Source of the DNA: Bradyrhizobium sp. 186
GTDB taxonomy: Bacteria > Pseudomonadota > Alphaproteobacteria > Rhizobiales > Xanthobacteraceae
Assembly: GCF_023101685.1 (NCBI RefSeq)
Contig: NZ_CP082164.1
Span: 2,666,001 to 2,730,000 of the forward strand
Direction: 5' to 3'
Length of the DNA: 64,000 nt
This document shows positions 27,859-35,888 of this stretch, piece by piece (positions within the stretch are counted from its first letter, which is position 1; each line of letters begins with the position of its first letter). The notes under the pieces are model-generated. The model searched no databases and had not been told where the DNA came from. It saw nothing but the letters and a program-made list of their open reading frames with translations. The position numbers and the translations under genes were made by a program.

Positions 27859-28218
27859 ATGGCTCTTTATGCCTTGCAGACAGCTTACGCCCCTGTCGGG
27901 TGGGCAGCCTTGCTCAAAGATCCTCAGAACCGCATGGAGGCCGTCAAACCCGTTGTTCAACGGCTCGGCGGCAGTGTCGTCAACGGCTGGCTGACATTTG
28001 GCGATTACGACGTGCTGGTGATCTGTCAGCTGCCGGACAATGTGAGCGCCACGGCGCTGTCCATGGCGATCTCAGCCGGTGGGGCGGTCAAGAGCGTCAA
28101 GACCACGCCGCTCGTGACCTTCGACGAAGGGCTTGAGGCTCTCAAGAAGGCCAAGGACGCAGGATACACGCCGCCGCCCAGCGAAGTCCCGTACTTTGGC
28201 GTGTATCGCGGCGCGTGA
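27859..28218 (+). CDS. GYD domain protein
   Basis: A 119-residue protein starting MALYALQTAYAPVGWAALL behind a GAAGGGAG site. The GYD family pattern is present: PVVQRLGGSVVNGWLTFGDY, then DVLVICQLPD, then SAGGAVKSVKTTPLVTFDEG. It is a ferredoxin-like fold of unknown function. It precedes the RutE-like reductase on the same strand by 69 bases. Confidence 0.85.
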   Translation: MALYALQTAYAPVGWAALLKDPQNRMEAVKPVVQRLGGSVVNGWLTFGDYDVLVICQLPDNVSATALSMAISAGGAVKSVKTTPLVTFDEGLEALKKAKDAGYTPPPSEVPYFGVYRGA

Positions 28219-28287
28219 CGCCTCGATGAGGTAGCGAGCTGCAACTTGAATTAAAAGGATAGCTTCAAAGAGTGAGGAGGCATCTTT

Positions 28288-28878
28288 ATGGTGACGCCGC
28301 TGGATGAATCCGCGCTTGATACAATCTTTCGCAAAGCGCGCACCCAAAACAAGTGGTTCGATAAGCCGGTTTCGCGTGAGCAACTCGCCGCCCTGTACGA
28401 TCTGATGCGCTGGGGCCCGACCAGTGCGAACTGCTTCCCCGTGCGCATCGTGTTCGTGACAACGCCGGCGGCGAAGGAGCGACTAAAGCCCCTCGTCCTT
28501 GAGGGCAACCGGCCAAAGGTGACAGACGCGCCGGTGACGGCGATCATCGGTTATGACACGAGGTTCTACGACTGGCTGCCGCGCCTGTTTCCGCACGCTG
28601 ATGCCAGATCCTGGTTTATTGACAAGCCCGGCTTTGCCGAAACAACAGCCTTCCGCAACAGCAGCCTGCAAGGCGCCTACTTTATCCTGGCGGCGCGGGC
28701 CATCGGGCTCGATTGCGGACCGATGTCCGGGTTCGACAATGAGGCTGTCGATCGGGAATTCTTCCCCGGTGGCCAGATCAAATCGAACTTTATCTGTGCC
28801 ATCGGCTATGGCGATCCGGCGGGGTTGTTTGAGCGTCTGCCGCGCCCGGATATCAACGAGGTGTGCTCGTTCGTGTAA
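28288..28878 (+). CDS. RutE-like malonic semialdehyde reductase (nitroreductase family)
   Basis: A 196-residue FMN-dependent nitroreductase-fold protein. The segments MRWGPTSANCFPVRIVFV, FRNSSLQGAYFILAARAIGLDCGPMSG and FICAIGYGDP match the HadB/RutE subgroup. RutE reduces 3-oxopropanoate (malonic semialdehyde) to 3-hydroxypropanoate. No other rut genes are here, so the physiological substrate is open. Confidence 0.82.
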   Translation: MVTPLDESALDTIFRKARTQNKWFDKPVSREQLAALYDLMRWGPTSANCFPVRIVFVTTPAAKERLKPLVLEGNRPKVTDAPVTAIIGYDTRFYDWLPRLFPHADARSWFIDKPGFAETTAFRNSSLQGAYFILAARAIGLDCGPMSGFDNEAVDREFFPGGQIKSNFICAIGYGDPAGLFERLPRPDINEVCSFV

Positions 28879-29571
28879 CTGATCTGCGTATGCAGCGTGA
28901 TTGCGACCGCCATGCAGCGAGTGGCAATCGGCGTTGGATTGGGACCCGTATCGGTGGCGGATGGTCGGGTGGGCGGGTCATGGATTGTGATTGGAAGTGT
29001 TCTCAGACGATCGACCGCAATCCGCCGCCGGCGCCATACATAACCCCTCAAACTGATATAGCAGGGGTCATCAGATCCGTGCATCGAATCTGGATGCATT
29101 TTGGCGCGGTGGGTAGGCGAAACGGGTCGACTTCGGGACACAAGACTGGTACACACGACTCGTTCGGGCGAACGATAAGCCTCTGATTTTGTTGCATTCG
29201 TTGAAGCTGCGCGGCAATCCCTCCCTGCGCTCCGAGCCAAATCAAATGTCAATACTTGCAGCGGCTTGCGCAACCCATACTCTCCGCCGCTGCGGTCAAG
29301 ACGCCAGTGGTACACAGGACCTCACAGACTCGGGGCTCGATACCCTGACCCTCTCAAGGTTAAGCTCGGGCAGAAGTGATTCAAAGTTCAAGGGCCGTTT
29401 AAGTTGCTGCGGGGATCCTAGGGGACAGTTGCGCGCATCAGAAAAGCAGACCTAGGAAGGGACCGTGATGTCCGCTTTACCCCTCGCATAACGGACTCAA
29501 CTCAGACATCAGGCATGTCCGCTTTGTGCCCCACAAGCAGACGAAGCTAGGCGATGAAGCCGAGAAGGTCC
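28879..29571. other. non-coding spacer with two copies of ATGTCCGCTTT
   Basis: No protein-like frame on either strand. The word ATGTCCGCTTT occurs at about 29468 and 29514 within repeat-like filler also common in related genomes. No RNA gene was recognised. Confidence 0.3.
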
Positions 29572-30579
29572 TCAGCCAAGGAGCGATCGGTACAAGTCCA
29601 GATATCGATCAGCCATCCGGTCGACCGTAAAACGCTCAAACACCGCTGCTCGGCATACGGCGCGATCAATTTCGCCGATACGGCTGATCGCATTTACGGC
29701 TTCATCGACGTTGTTGACCAGGAAGCCAGTCACGCCATCGTCGATCAGCTCGGGCATCGATCCGCGGTTGCAGGCGATCACCGGCGTGCCGCAGGCGAGC
29801 GCCTCCACGACCGATAGTCCGAACGGCTCGTCGAAATTGATAAGGTGGAGCAGCGCGCGCGCGGAACCCAGGGCGTTGGTGCGGGCCGCGCCGCCCACTG
29901 CGCCGCGATAGATCACGGAGCGCTCGTCCAGCGCGGGCACGACCTGCTCGTTATAATACTCCTGATCCTGGACGATACCGGCCATGATCAGCCGCCGCCC
30001 CGCTCGACCTGCCGCCGCAATCGCCTCGGCCGCCCCCTTGTCCGGGTGGATGCGGCCGAAGAAGAGCAGGTCTTCGCTGCCGTGCGGGTCGAAGGGAAAG
30101 TCCTCCAGCCGAATACCGTGGTGGATTGTTGCTGCATAGCGCAGGTCCGGATGGCGATCGGCATTGCTGATCGCGACATAGTGGACGCGATCCTCGTATG
30201 CCTTGAAGGCGGGCAGGATGCGTTCCGAGGAGAAGCCGTGGATCGTCGTCACCACCGGTGTCTCCACCAACCGCGAGAATGCGAGCGGCACGAAATCGGC
30301 CTGGTTGTGAATGAGGTCGAACTCACCGACGCGCTCGAATACATGGGCGACGTGGAGCATCTCCCATACCTTGGCGTCGATGGTGGGGTCCTCGGAATAG
30401 GCCGCTGGGCAGACGCCGGCCAGTCTGCCCGCCGTCCGGCTATCCTTCGTGGCGAACAAGGTGACGTCGATGCCGCGCGCCACCAGCGCCTCGGTCAACA
30501 GGCTCGTCACCAGCTCCCATGGACCATAATGGCGCGGCGGCGTGCGCCAGGAGATCGGAGCTAGCATGGCAATACGCAC
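29572..30579 (-). CDS. GT4 family glycosyltransferase
   Basis: A 335-residue GT-B fold transferase. The likely start is GTG at 30579 (VRIAMLAPISWRTPPRHYG). The N-terminal domain carries the acceptor-side segment, with TTIHGF and YVAISNADRH. The C-terminal domain has LLFFGRIHPDKG and the EX7E-like NFDEPFGLSVVEALACGTPVI. Related proteins are common near trehalose and alpha-glucan genes in alphaproteobacteria. It follows the GH13 gene by 23 bases on the same strand, so the two are an operon. Donor and acceptor are unknown. Confidence 0.82.
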   Translation of the reverse strand: MRIAMLAPISWRTPPRHYGPWELVTSLLTEALVARGIDVTLFATKDSRTAGRLAGVCPAAYSEDPTIDAKVWEMLHVAHVFERVGEFDLIHNQADFVPLAFSRLVETPVVTTIHGFSSERILPAFKAYEDRVHYVAISNADRHPDLRYAATIHHGIRLEDFPFDPHGSEDLLFFGRIHPDKGAAEAIAAAGRAGRRLIMAGIVQDQEYYNEQVVPALDERSVIYRGAVGGAARTNALGSARALLHLINFDEPFGLSVVEALACGTPVIACNRGSMPELIDDGVTGFLVNNVDEAVNAISRIGEIDRAVCRAAVFERFTVDRMADRYLDLYRSLLG

Positions 30580-30602
30580 GCGATTGTCCTTCGTTGCTTT
30601 CG

Positions 30603-32264
30603 TTAATCGGCCGTCAGAATCATGCCCTCGTTCGCCCGTAGCAGCACGGCACCGTCTCCGGCCAGCGCTGCGTCGGCGACAGTGGACAAGAGCATCCGGC
30701 AATCGCGCGCCCAGTCCGGTAACTCCAGGCGCTGCGAATGTTCCCCGAGATTGAGTGCTACGATCAATCGCTCGGCGCCGTGCCGACGCTCATAGGCGAC
30801 TACATCGCCCTCCGTGTCCAGCAGCGTGAAGTCGCCGATCGCCAACGCCGGATGTGCACGCCTGGCGACCAGCAATCGGCGATAAAGCGCCAGGATTGAA
30901 TGAGGCTCCTGCGCCATCCGCGCCACGTTGCGGATAGGCCAGTCGGCATTGAGCGGCAGCCACGGCTTCGCCGTCGTGAAGCCGGCATTCTCGCTTCCGT
31001 CCCACGGCATCGGCGTGCGGACCGGATCGCGGCCCAAGGCGAGGGCGGGCTCGCGCAGCCCGCGCGGATCCTGAACCTGGGCGGACGGGATCGCGACATC
31101 GCTCAAGCCCAACTCGTCTCCGTAGTAGAGGGTGGGCGTGCCGCGGAGCGTCAGCAGCAGCATCGCTGCGATGCGCGCCTGGGCCTGCCCACGCTTGGCT
31201 GCGACGCGTGGCCGGTCATGGTTGCCGAGCACCCAATTCGGCCAAGCGCCTGGCGGAAGCGCCGCCTCATAGTGGGCGATCAGCGTTGCCAGCGAGCGCG
31301 CCTCCCACGGTGCATCGATGAGCTGGAAGTTGAAGGGCAGGTGCACCTCTGCCCGCTCCCGGCCGTAGTAGTGCAGCAGCCGATCGACCGGCAGGTAGAT
31401 CTCGCCGATCAGCACGCGTTCGCCCCGTCCACCGGCGCCATAATTGTCGGCGATGGCGCGCATGTCGGCGGCGATCTCGTGCACCTCGGGCTGGTCGGTC
31501 GAATGGAGCTGAAGCACGCGGTGCATATCGCCCATCGCCGGCTGATAGGTCGGGTTGGGCGGATTGTCGGGGAAGTCTGCCGCCTTCGCTAAGTGCCACA
31601 GCACGTCGATGCGGAGGCCGTCCACGCCCCGGTCGAACCAGAAGCGCATCACGTCGTACATCGCGGTCTGCACAGCCGGATTACGCCAGTTGAGGTCCGC
31701 CTGCTCCTTCAGGAAGGCGTGGTAGTAATATTGGCTGGTCGCTTTGTCCCACTGCCATGCCGAGCCACCGAAATCACTGATCCAGTTGTTGGGCGGCCCG
31801 CCATCCGGCGCGCGATCGCGCCAGATGTACCAGTCCCGTTTCGGATTGTCGCGCGTGGCGCGGCTCTCGACGAACCAGGGATGCCGGTCGGATGTGTGGT
31901 TGGGCACGAAGTCGAGCAGAATCTTGAGCCCGCGCGCATGGGCTTGTGCAAGCAGACTGTCAAAATCGGCGAGCACGCCGAAGCGCGAATCGACGTCGCA
32001 ATAATCGGCGACGTCATAGCCGAAATCAGCCATCGGTGAGGGGTAGATGGGTGAGATCCAGATAGCGTCGACGCCAAGGCTGGCCAGATAGTCCAGCCGC
32101 CGCTCGATCCCCTTGAGGTCGCCGATGCCGTCGGCGTTCGTATCTTGAAAGGAGCGCGGATAGATCTGGTAGATCACACCCGTCTGCCACCAGAGAGCTC
32201 CGAAAGAGGCCGCCAACTGAGGCGGCCTTACCGCGGCGCTTGCAGGCCGGGAGACGAAAGCCAC
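30603..32264 (-). CDS. GH13 family alpha-glucosidase/oligo-1,6-glucosidase
   Basis: An alpha-amylase superfamily enzyme with the conserved regions in order: DFVPNHTS, DGLRIDVLWHLAK (nucleophile Asp), LIGEIYLP (acid Glu) and VLGNHDRPRV (transition-state Asp). IYQIYPRSFQD and GTPTLYYGDELGL are typical of alpha-glucosidases acting on short glucosides. The frame begins at 32264, overlapping the small gene before it. However, a hairpin (GGCCGCC and GGCGGCC) lies inside codons 13-20, so the real start may be later, for example TTG at 32216. No signal peptide, so cytoplasmic. Confidence 0.87.
   Translation of the reverse strand: MAFVSRPASAAVRPPQLAASFGALWWQTGVIYQIYPRSFQDTNADGIGDLKGIERRLDYLASLGVDAIWISPIYPSPMADFGYDVADYCDVDSRFGVLADFDSLLAQAHARGLKILLDFVPNHTSDRHPWFVESRATRDNPKRDWYIWRDRAPDGGPPNNWISDFGGSAWQWDKATSQYYYHAFLKEQADLNWRNPAVQTAMYDVMRFWFDRGVDGLRIDVLWHLAKAADFPDNPPNPTYQPAMGDMHRVLQLHSTDQPEVHEIAADMRAIADNYGAGGRGERVLIGEIYLPVDRLLHYYGRERAEVHLPFNFQLIDAPWEARSLATLIAHYEAALPPGAWPNWVLGNHDRPRVAAKRGQAQARIAAMLLLTLRGTPTLYYGDELGLSDVAIPSAQVQDPRGLREPALALGRDPVRTPMPWDGSENAGFTTAKPWLPLNADWPIRNVARMAQEPHSILALYRRLLVARRAHPALAIGDFTLLDTEGDVVAYERRHGAERLIVALNLGEHSQRLELPDWARDCRMLLSTVADAALAGDGAVLLRANEGMILTAD
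32203..32227 (-). terminator. hairpin after the 66-residue gene
   Basis: Immediately after the TAA the minus strand reads GGCCGCC, a 6-base loop, GGCGGCC, then TCTTTC. This is a strong stem with a weak pyrimidine tail. It lies at the beginning of the GH13 frame, so it may attenuate the GH13/GT4 genes or mark where they were joined. Confidence 0.45.
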
Positions 32265-32428
32265 TCATTCACATGGGAAGCGGTTACAGCTTGGCGGGCT
32301 CTTCTGATCGTGGCGTCGCGCAACGGACCCGGCGGGAGTTCATTCGCCTCGTCCTTGAGGCGCATGGCCTCCAGCACTAGACGGTCTTGTAACGGTGCTT
32401 TGGGTTGGTTGCGTTGGATGCGGGGCAT
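32228..32428 (-). CDS. 66-residue conserved small protein behind leader copy A
   Basis: Starts MPRIQRNQPKAPLQDRLVL, then a charged helix (MRLKDEANELPPGPLRDA) and an HVNEWLSSPGL tail. I associate this protein type with Bradyrhizobium relatives, where its function is unknown. The site TTTAGGAGAGCC precedes the ATG. The upstream 70 bases are one of three copies of a conserved leader. A hairpin follows the stop (32203-32227) and could end the transcript. Confidence 0.65.
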   Translation of the reverse strand: MPRIQRNQPKAPLQDRLVLEAMRLKDEANELPPGPLRDATIRRARQAVTASHVNEWLSSPGLQAPR

Positions 32429-32499
32429 GGTGGCTCTCCTAAACGGGCGGGAGCACAACACTCTCAGTCACCGATAGAAGCCGAAGGCGGGGCGGTGAT
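32429..32499 (-). promoter_or_regulatory. conserved small-gene leader, copy A
   Basis: Minus-strand leader of about 71 bases before the 66-residue gene. It shares ATCACCG, CTATCGGTGACTGAGAG and GTGTTGTGCTCCCGCC with copies B and C. TCACCG can pair with CGGTGA. GAGTG and TGCTC form a small stem here only with G-U pairs, where copies B and C have full Watson-Crick pairs. CTCC can pair with the GGAG of the ribosome-binding site. A role in translation control is inferred. Confidence 0.55.
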
Positions 32500-32641
32500 G
32501 GAACCAGTAGATTCCCTTTATGTTCGGTTGCCAACTTAAGAAACTTTGACGCCCCGAACCCTTGTCCAAAACGGATTAGGACACTGCCCGCTGCTTGGGA
32601 CAATTTCATGTCAAATACGGACAGTACCCGACGACCGGTGC

Positions 32642-34074
32642 CGGCCGAGAGCTATCGCCAATTTTTGGTGACGGCCGGAGCCGGTCAGGCGGCGGCGGTT
32701 GCGGGCTGACGGTCGGTCGGCTTGGCGATGACCTCGATCCCGTTGTTGAATGTCACACCGAGAACGAGTTTTGGCAACTGGTTGTGGCCATCGAGACGAC
32801 GCCAATTTTTCTGGGCGCCCTCGACCAGTTTGAAGACCATCGCGAGCGCGGTCTTGTTGGATAGACAGCCCTTCGATCGGATCGTGCGATGACGCACGGT
32901 GGCGAAGGTGCTTTCGATGGGGTTGGTCGTGCGCAGGTGTTTCCAATGCTCTGCCGGGAAGTCGTAGAAAGCCAGCAGCGTGTCTCGATCCTTGCGCAGG
33001 CAATCGGCGGCCTTCTCGTATTTCAGCGCGTAGCTCTCGATGAAGGCGTCGAACGCCAGCTCGGCTGTGGCCTTGGTTTCGGCCATCCATATCTCCTGCA
33101 ACGCGCGTTTGGCTTTCGGCTGCTGGCTCTTCGGCAGCTTGGCAAGTACGTTGGCGGTCTTGTGCACCCAGCAGCGCTGCTCGCGCGTTTTCGGCCAGAC
33201 CTCACCGGCCGCCTTCCAGAACCCGAGTGCGCCATCGGCGATGACGAGCTGCGGGGGCACGTCGAGCCCGCGCCGCTTCAGGTCGAGCAGCAGATCGCGC
33301 CAGTCGTGCGCGCTCTCACGGGCGCCATCGGTGAAGCCGACCAGTTCCTTGCGGCCCTCCGGCGTCGCGCCGATCAGCACGAGGATGCACTGCTTTTCGT
33401 CTTCGAGGCGGGCTTCGAGATGGATGCCATCAGCCCAGATGTAGACGTAGCGCTTGGCCGACAGATCGCGCTTCTGCCACGCGCCGTGCTCGTCGAGCCA
33501 GCCGTCCTTCAGTCGGCCGATGGCGGATGCCGACAACCCGGCAGCATCCTTGCCAAGCAGCGCCGCCAGCGCTTCGGAGAAGTCGCCAGTCGAAATACCC
33601 TTCAGATATAGGATCGGCAACAGCGTTTTGATCGACTTCGAGCGGCGCATGTAGGGCGACAGGATCGACGGCGAGAACCGGATGCGGCCAGGATCGGCAG
33701 CGGCCACCTCACGATCGCGTACACGTGGCTGGCGGACGGCGACCGGACCGATGCCGGTCATCACCTCGCGCTCCGGCAGGTGACCGTGGCGGACGACGCG
33801 CTGGTGGCCGTCCCGGGTCTTCAAATCGGCATGCTGGCCGAGAAAGTCCGCGACCTCAGCCTCGACCGCTTTGGCGAGAAGGGCACGTGCCCCGTTGCGC
33901 AAGACTTCTGTGAGTTGATCGTCGAAGATTCCTGGCTGAATCAGTTGGATGACGTTATCGTTGGACACGGCATATCGCTCCTTCGGTGGAGAAGTGGAGG
34001 CGTCAAGCACCCCCACGATATGCCGCCTTCCCGATTCCCGCCGTCACCAACTTTCGGCGACAGCTCCCGGCCGA
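32642..34074 (-). mobile_element. IS256 family insertion sequence
   Basis: About 1.43 kb with imperfect inverted ends: CGGCCGAGAGCTATCGCC on the left and, read inward on the other strand, CGGCCGGGAGCTGTCGCC on the right. Both continue into TTGGTGACGGC. One intact transposase gene on the minus strand. No clear 8-base target duplication was found at the two flanks. Confidence 0.78.
32685..33968 (-). CDS. IS256 family (mutator-type) transposase
   Basis: A 427-residue DDE transposase starting at a GTG (VSNDNVIQLIQPG) behind an AAGGAG site. Typical segments are YVYIWADGIHLEARL with the first Asp, LVIADGALGFWKAAGEVW with the second, QRCWVHKTANVLAKLP and TTNPIESTFATVRHRT with the final Glu. The frame is intact. 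Confidence 0.9.
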   Translation of the reverse strand: MSNDNVIQLIQPGIFDDQLTEVLRNGARALLAKAVEAEVADFLGQHADLKTRDGHQRVVRHGHLPEREVMTGIGPVAVRQPRVRDREVAAADPGRIRFSPSILSPYMRRSKSIKTLLPILYLKGISTGDFSEALAALLGKDAAGLSASAIGRLKDGWLDEHGAWQKRDLSAKRYVYIWADGIHLEARLEDEKQCILVLIGATPEGRKELVGFTDGARESAHDWRDLLLDLKRRGLDVPPQLVIADGALGFWKAAGEVWPKTREQRCWVHKTANVLAKLPKSQQPKAKRALQEIWMAETKATAELAFDAFIESYALKYEKAADCLRKDRDTLLAFYDFPAEHWKHLRTTNPIESTFATVRHRTIRSKGCLSNKTALAMVFKLVEGAQKNWRRLDGHNQLPKLVLGVTFNNGIEVIAKPTDRQPATAAA

Positions 34075-34114
34075 ATAGGCCACCCGCTGGATCAAAGTAG
34101 CCACTAATGCAAAC

Positions 34115-34178
34115 AGCGCCCCCAAGCCGAATAATGCTTGGTGGCGCTGTATTGAATCCGGACAGTGCAATCCCCCGG
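34115..34178. repeat. dispersed hairpin repeat, copy 1
   Basis: GCGCCCCCAAGC and GCTTGGTGGCGC form a long stem around a 7-base loop (CGAATAAT), followed by a tail with AATCCGGACAG and GCAATCCCCCGGC. A second copy with changes on both stem arms lies at 50887-50952. The conserved tail suggests a mobile or regulatory repeat rather than a simple terminator. Confidence 0.6.
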
Positions 34179-34237
34179 CACTTATCTGTCTGCGGAGGCG
34201 CAATAAGGTTCAACGGCCAGCGGCAATCGAGGCGGCC

Positions 34238-34354
34238 TTACTCGTCGATCTCTCGGAGCTTCTGCTCAAGTTCCGCGATCTGATTCCTGATGCGCCTTAG
34301 AAACTCCTCGTCCGCGGTCCGGTCCACCAATTGGCGATACCTCATGATCTTCAT
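34238..34354 (-). CDS. 38-residue hypothetical protein
   Basis: Starts MKIMRYRQLVDRTADEEFL and ends IRNQIAELEQKLREIDE, a single charged helix of the kind seen in many tiny Bradyrhizobium proteins. An in-frame ATG 13 codons upstream (34393) would give 51 residues. Neither start has a strong site. After the TAA comes GGCCGCCTC, the same bases as after the 66-residue gene at 32228. Confidence 0.45.
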   Translation of the reverse strand: MKIMRYRQLVDRTADEEFLRRIRNQIAELEQKLREIDE

Positions 34355-34429
34355 TTCGAGTTCAACACGCTTTGCAGCGCACGGCCGGACCATAGATTCG
34401 GGTCGTTAGTGGACGGAAGCACGGCCCGT

Positions 34430-34508
34430 GGCGGATCGGTAGATGCACGCGACTCCAAATCGGGTTCTGCAAGGGCTACCGGGCTCGTTCCGGCAGAGGC
34501 ACCAAGAA
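34430..34508 (+). pseudogene. tRNA-like remnant with CCA end
   Basis: Contains CGGTAGATGCA (D-arm-like) and GACTCCAAATC (anticodon arm with CCA, as in tryptophan tRNA). It also has a weak stem CCGG/CCGG around GCTCGTT and a 3' end AGAGGCACCA. No matching 5' acceptor strand (TGCCTCT) is found. It is at best a decayed tRNA. Confidence 0.25.
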
Positions 34509-34581
34509 GCCCCGCTACCCGTTCAGTCCCTTGGTAGCGGGCCTGCTGCAACGCCCGGGCATGACCGGAGAGAATTAATCT

Positions 34582-34830
34582 TCAACAGCCGCGGCAGATA
34601 CCCTTTAGCTTGGCGGTGGTTCGGGCGTCTTCCGCGATCAAGGGGTCCTTGTAGGACGGCCGCGACGCGTCGCTCTCGACCGCTGCAGGCTTTTGTATTC
34701 TTGGAGGAGACGCCGCATCGTAGCAGGCAAGTCGCCCGCTCGTGCTTTCGATCGTGCGGCATTCCGGTCCAGCGGCGAGAGCGCCTTGCGCGCAGGCGCA
34801 GAGCATCAATACGGCGAGCGTAGTTTTCAT
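34582..34830 (-). CDS. 82-residue secreted hypothetical protein
   Basis: Starts MKTTLAVLMLCACAQGALAA, a good signal peptide, then PECRTIESTSGRLACYDAA with two cysteines, a spacer and a C-terminal IAEDARTTAKLKGICRGC. Probably periplasmic. It resembles other small cysteine-containing Bradyrhizobium proteins with an LACYDAA motif. Function unknown. Confidence 0.65.
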   Translation of the reverse strand: MKTTLAVLMLCACAQGALAAGPECRTIESTSGRLACYDAASPPRIQKPAAVESDASRPSYKDPLIAEDARTTAKLKGICRGC

Positions 34831-35009
34831 CCGATTTCCTTTGCGAGTGGTATCACCATTAGAACAGGCCGCGTCCACGAGCGCAGGCCGCCCCCACGAA
34901 GCAATAGGCCAATCAGCGCTTTTCGATCACGCAGCCCTGCGAGAACGCGCTTTTGCGCGCGCTCGAACGCGTCAGTTCAGCGGATCGCTTTACGTCGACG
35001 CTTGCGCTG

Positions 35010-35144
35010 CTATTTCTTCTTGCCGGACGCGAAACCCGGTTGCCATCCGGCGGCCTTTTGGCTTGGCGCCGCAGCTATTGTCTTGATCTTCTCTTTCTTG
35101 GGCTTCTTGGCTTCGCGATTTCCTTTTTGCTCGCCCTTGGCCAT
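35010..35144 (-). CDS. 44-residue lysine-rich conserved peptide
   Basis: Starts MAKGEQKGNREAKKPKKEKI and ends GWQPGFASGKKK behind a strong AAAGGAGATCGAC site. The NREAKKPKKEK core followed by a short tail is a peptide type found in many proteobacteria. It is very basic, so nucleic acid or ribosome association is plausible but unproven. It is short enough to be missed by gene callers. Confidence 0.7.
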   Translation of the reverse strand: MAKGEQKGNREAKKPKKEKIKTIAAAPSQKAAGWQPGFASGKKK

Positions 35145-35191
35145 GTCGATCTCCTTTGGGTTATGATGACGCCGTCATTGCACGCCGAGTT

Positions 35192-35443
35192 TCACATTGT
35201 CGCGTAGCGCGTCGCAATTCTCATCGCGCCGTCGATCTCGTCGGCCAGTTCGACTTCCCCGATCTCATGCAGACGGGAAACCATGATCGATGCCTGGGTC
35301 GCAGCCATGGAGAACGGCTCGCCCGTTTCATAGCTGAATTTGATGCGCCAGATGCCCCTGTGGTTGCGATGCGGCTCGATCAACAACACCGGAAGATCGG
35401 GCAACCCATTCTCAAGCAGGAGTTTCGATAGCGTAGGCATCAC
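35192..35443 (-). CDS. 83-residue hypothetical protein
   Basis: Starts MMPTLSKLLLENGLPDLPVL, with WRIKFSYETGEPF in the middle and a helical end IGEVELADEIDGAMRIATRYA. An AAAGGG site lies upstream. It is a small soluble protein of unknown role in the small-gene cluster on the minus strand. Confidence 0.55.
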   Translation of the reverse strand: MMPTLSKLLLENGLPDLPVLLIEPHRNHRGIWRIKFSYETGEPFSMAATQASIMVSRLHEIGEVELADEIDGAMRIATRYATM

Positions 35444-35637
35444 CGCGCCCTTTCAAGTCCAGCCGACGCCCGAAAGGACATGGCGCCAAGCCTGCATTCA
35501 TCTCCTGCCGTGGGATCCAGGGCTTGAACCAGGGAGTTCGTTCGGCGCAATCTGAAGACTCGCATTGTGCAACTGTGCGCCCTTTGCCCCCGAATAGCCA
35601 TGCATTAGTTGATGCTGCGCCTCCCTGCCGCCGCGGT

Positions 35638-35838
35638 TCAGCCTTTCGGCAAAATGACTTCCTCTCCACTGAGGGCGCGATCCAGTGCGTCGACCAGCAT
35701 CTGAATCTCGATGAACTTGTTGCGTGCCCGCTCGGCCTTGTCCCGGTCAAACGGAGCGGCCAGCACCTTCGCATGCACGTCCCTTTCCTCGATCATGCGT
35801 GCACGGGCTTTCTTCAGCGTTTCAAGTCGCTCGCTCAT
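35638..35838 (-). CDS. 66-residue helical hypothetical protein
   Basis: Starts MSERLETLKKARARMIEERD and is almost wholly helical and charged (DRDKAERARNKFIEIQMLVD). It lies 50 bases downstream of the GH130 gene on the same strand. Unknown function; probably a small cytosolic protein. Confidence 0.55.
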   Translation of the reverse strand: MSERLETLKKARARMIEERDVHAKVLAAPFDRDKAERARNKFIEIQMLVDALDRALSGEEVILPKG

Positions 35839-35888
35839 TCAGGCTCCCTGACTTTTCAATGGACGAATTGGCGCTGCTCAAGCGGCAG

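Noticed and set aside
28288..28878. A pyrimidine degradation (rut) operon around the RutE-like gene
   Set aside because: No rutA, B, C, D or F gene lies on either side; only the single reductase is present.
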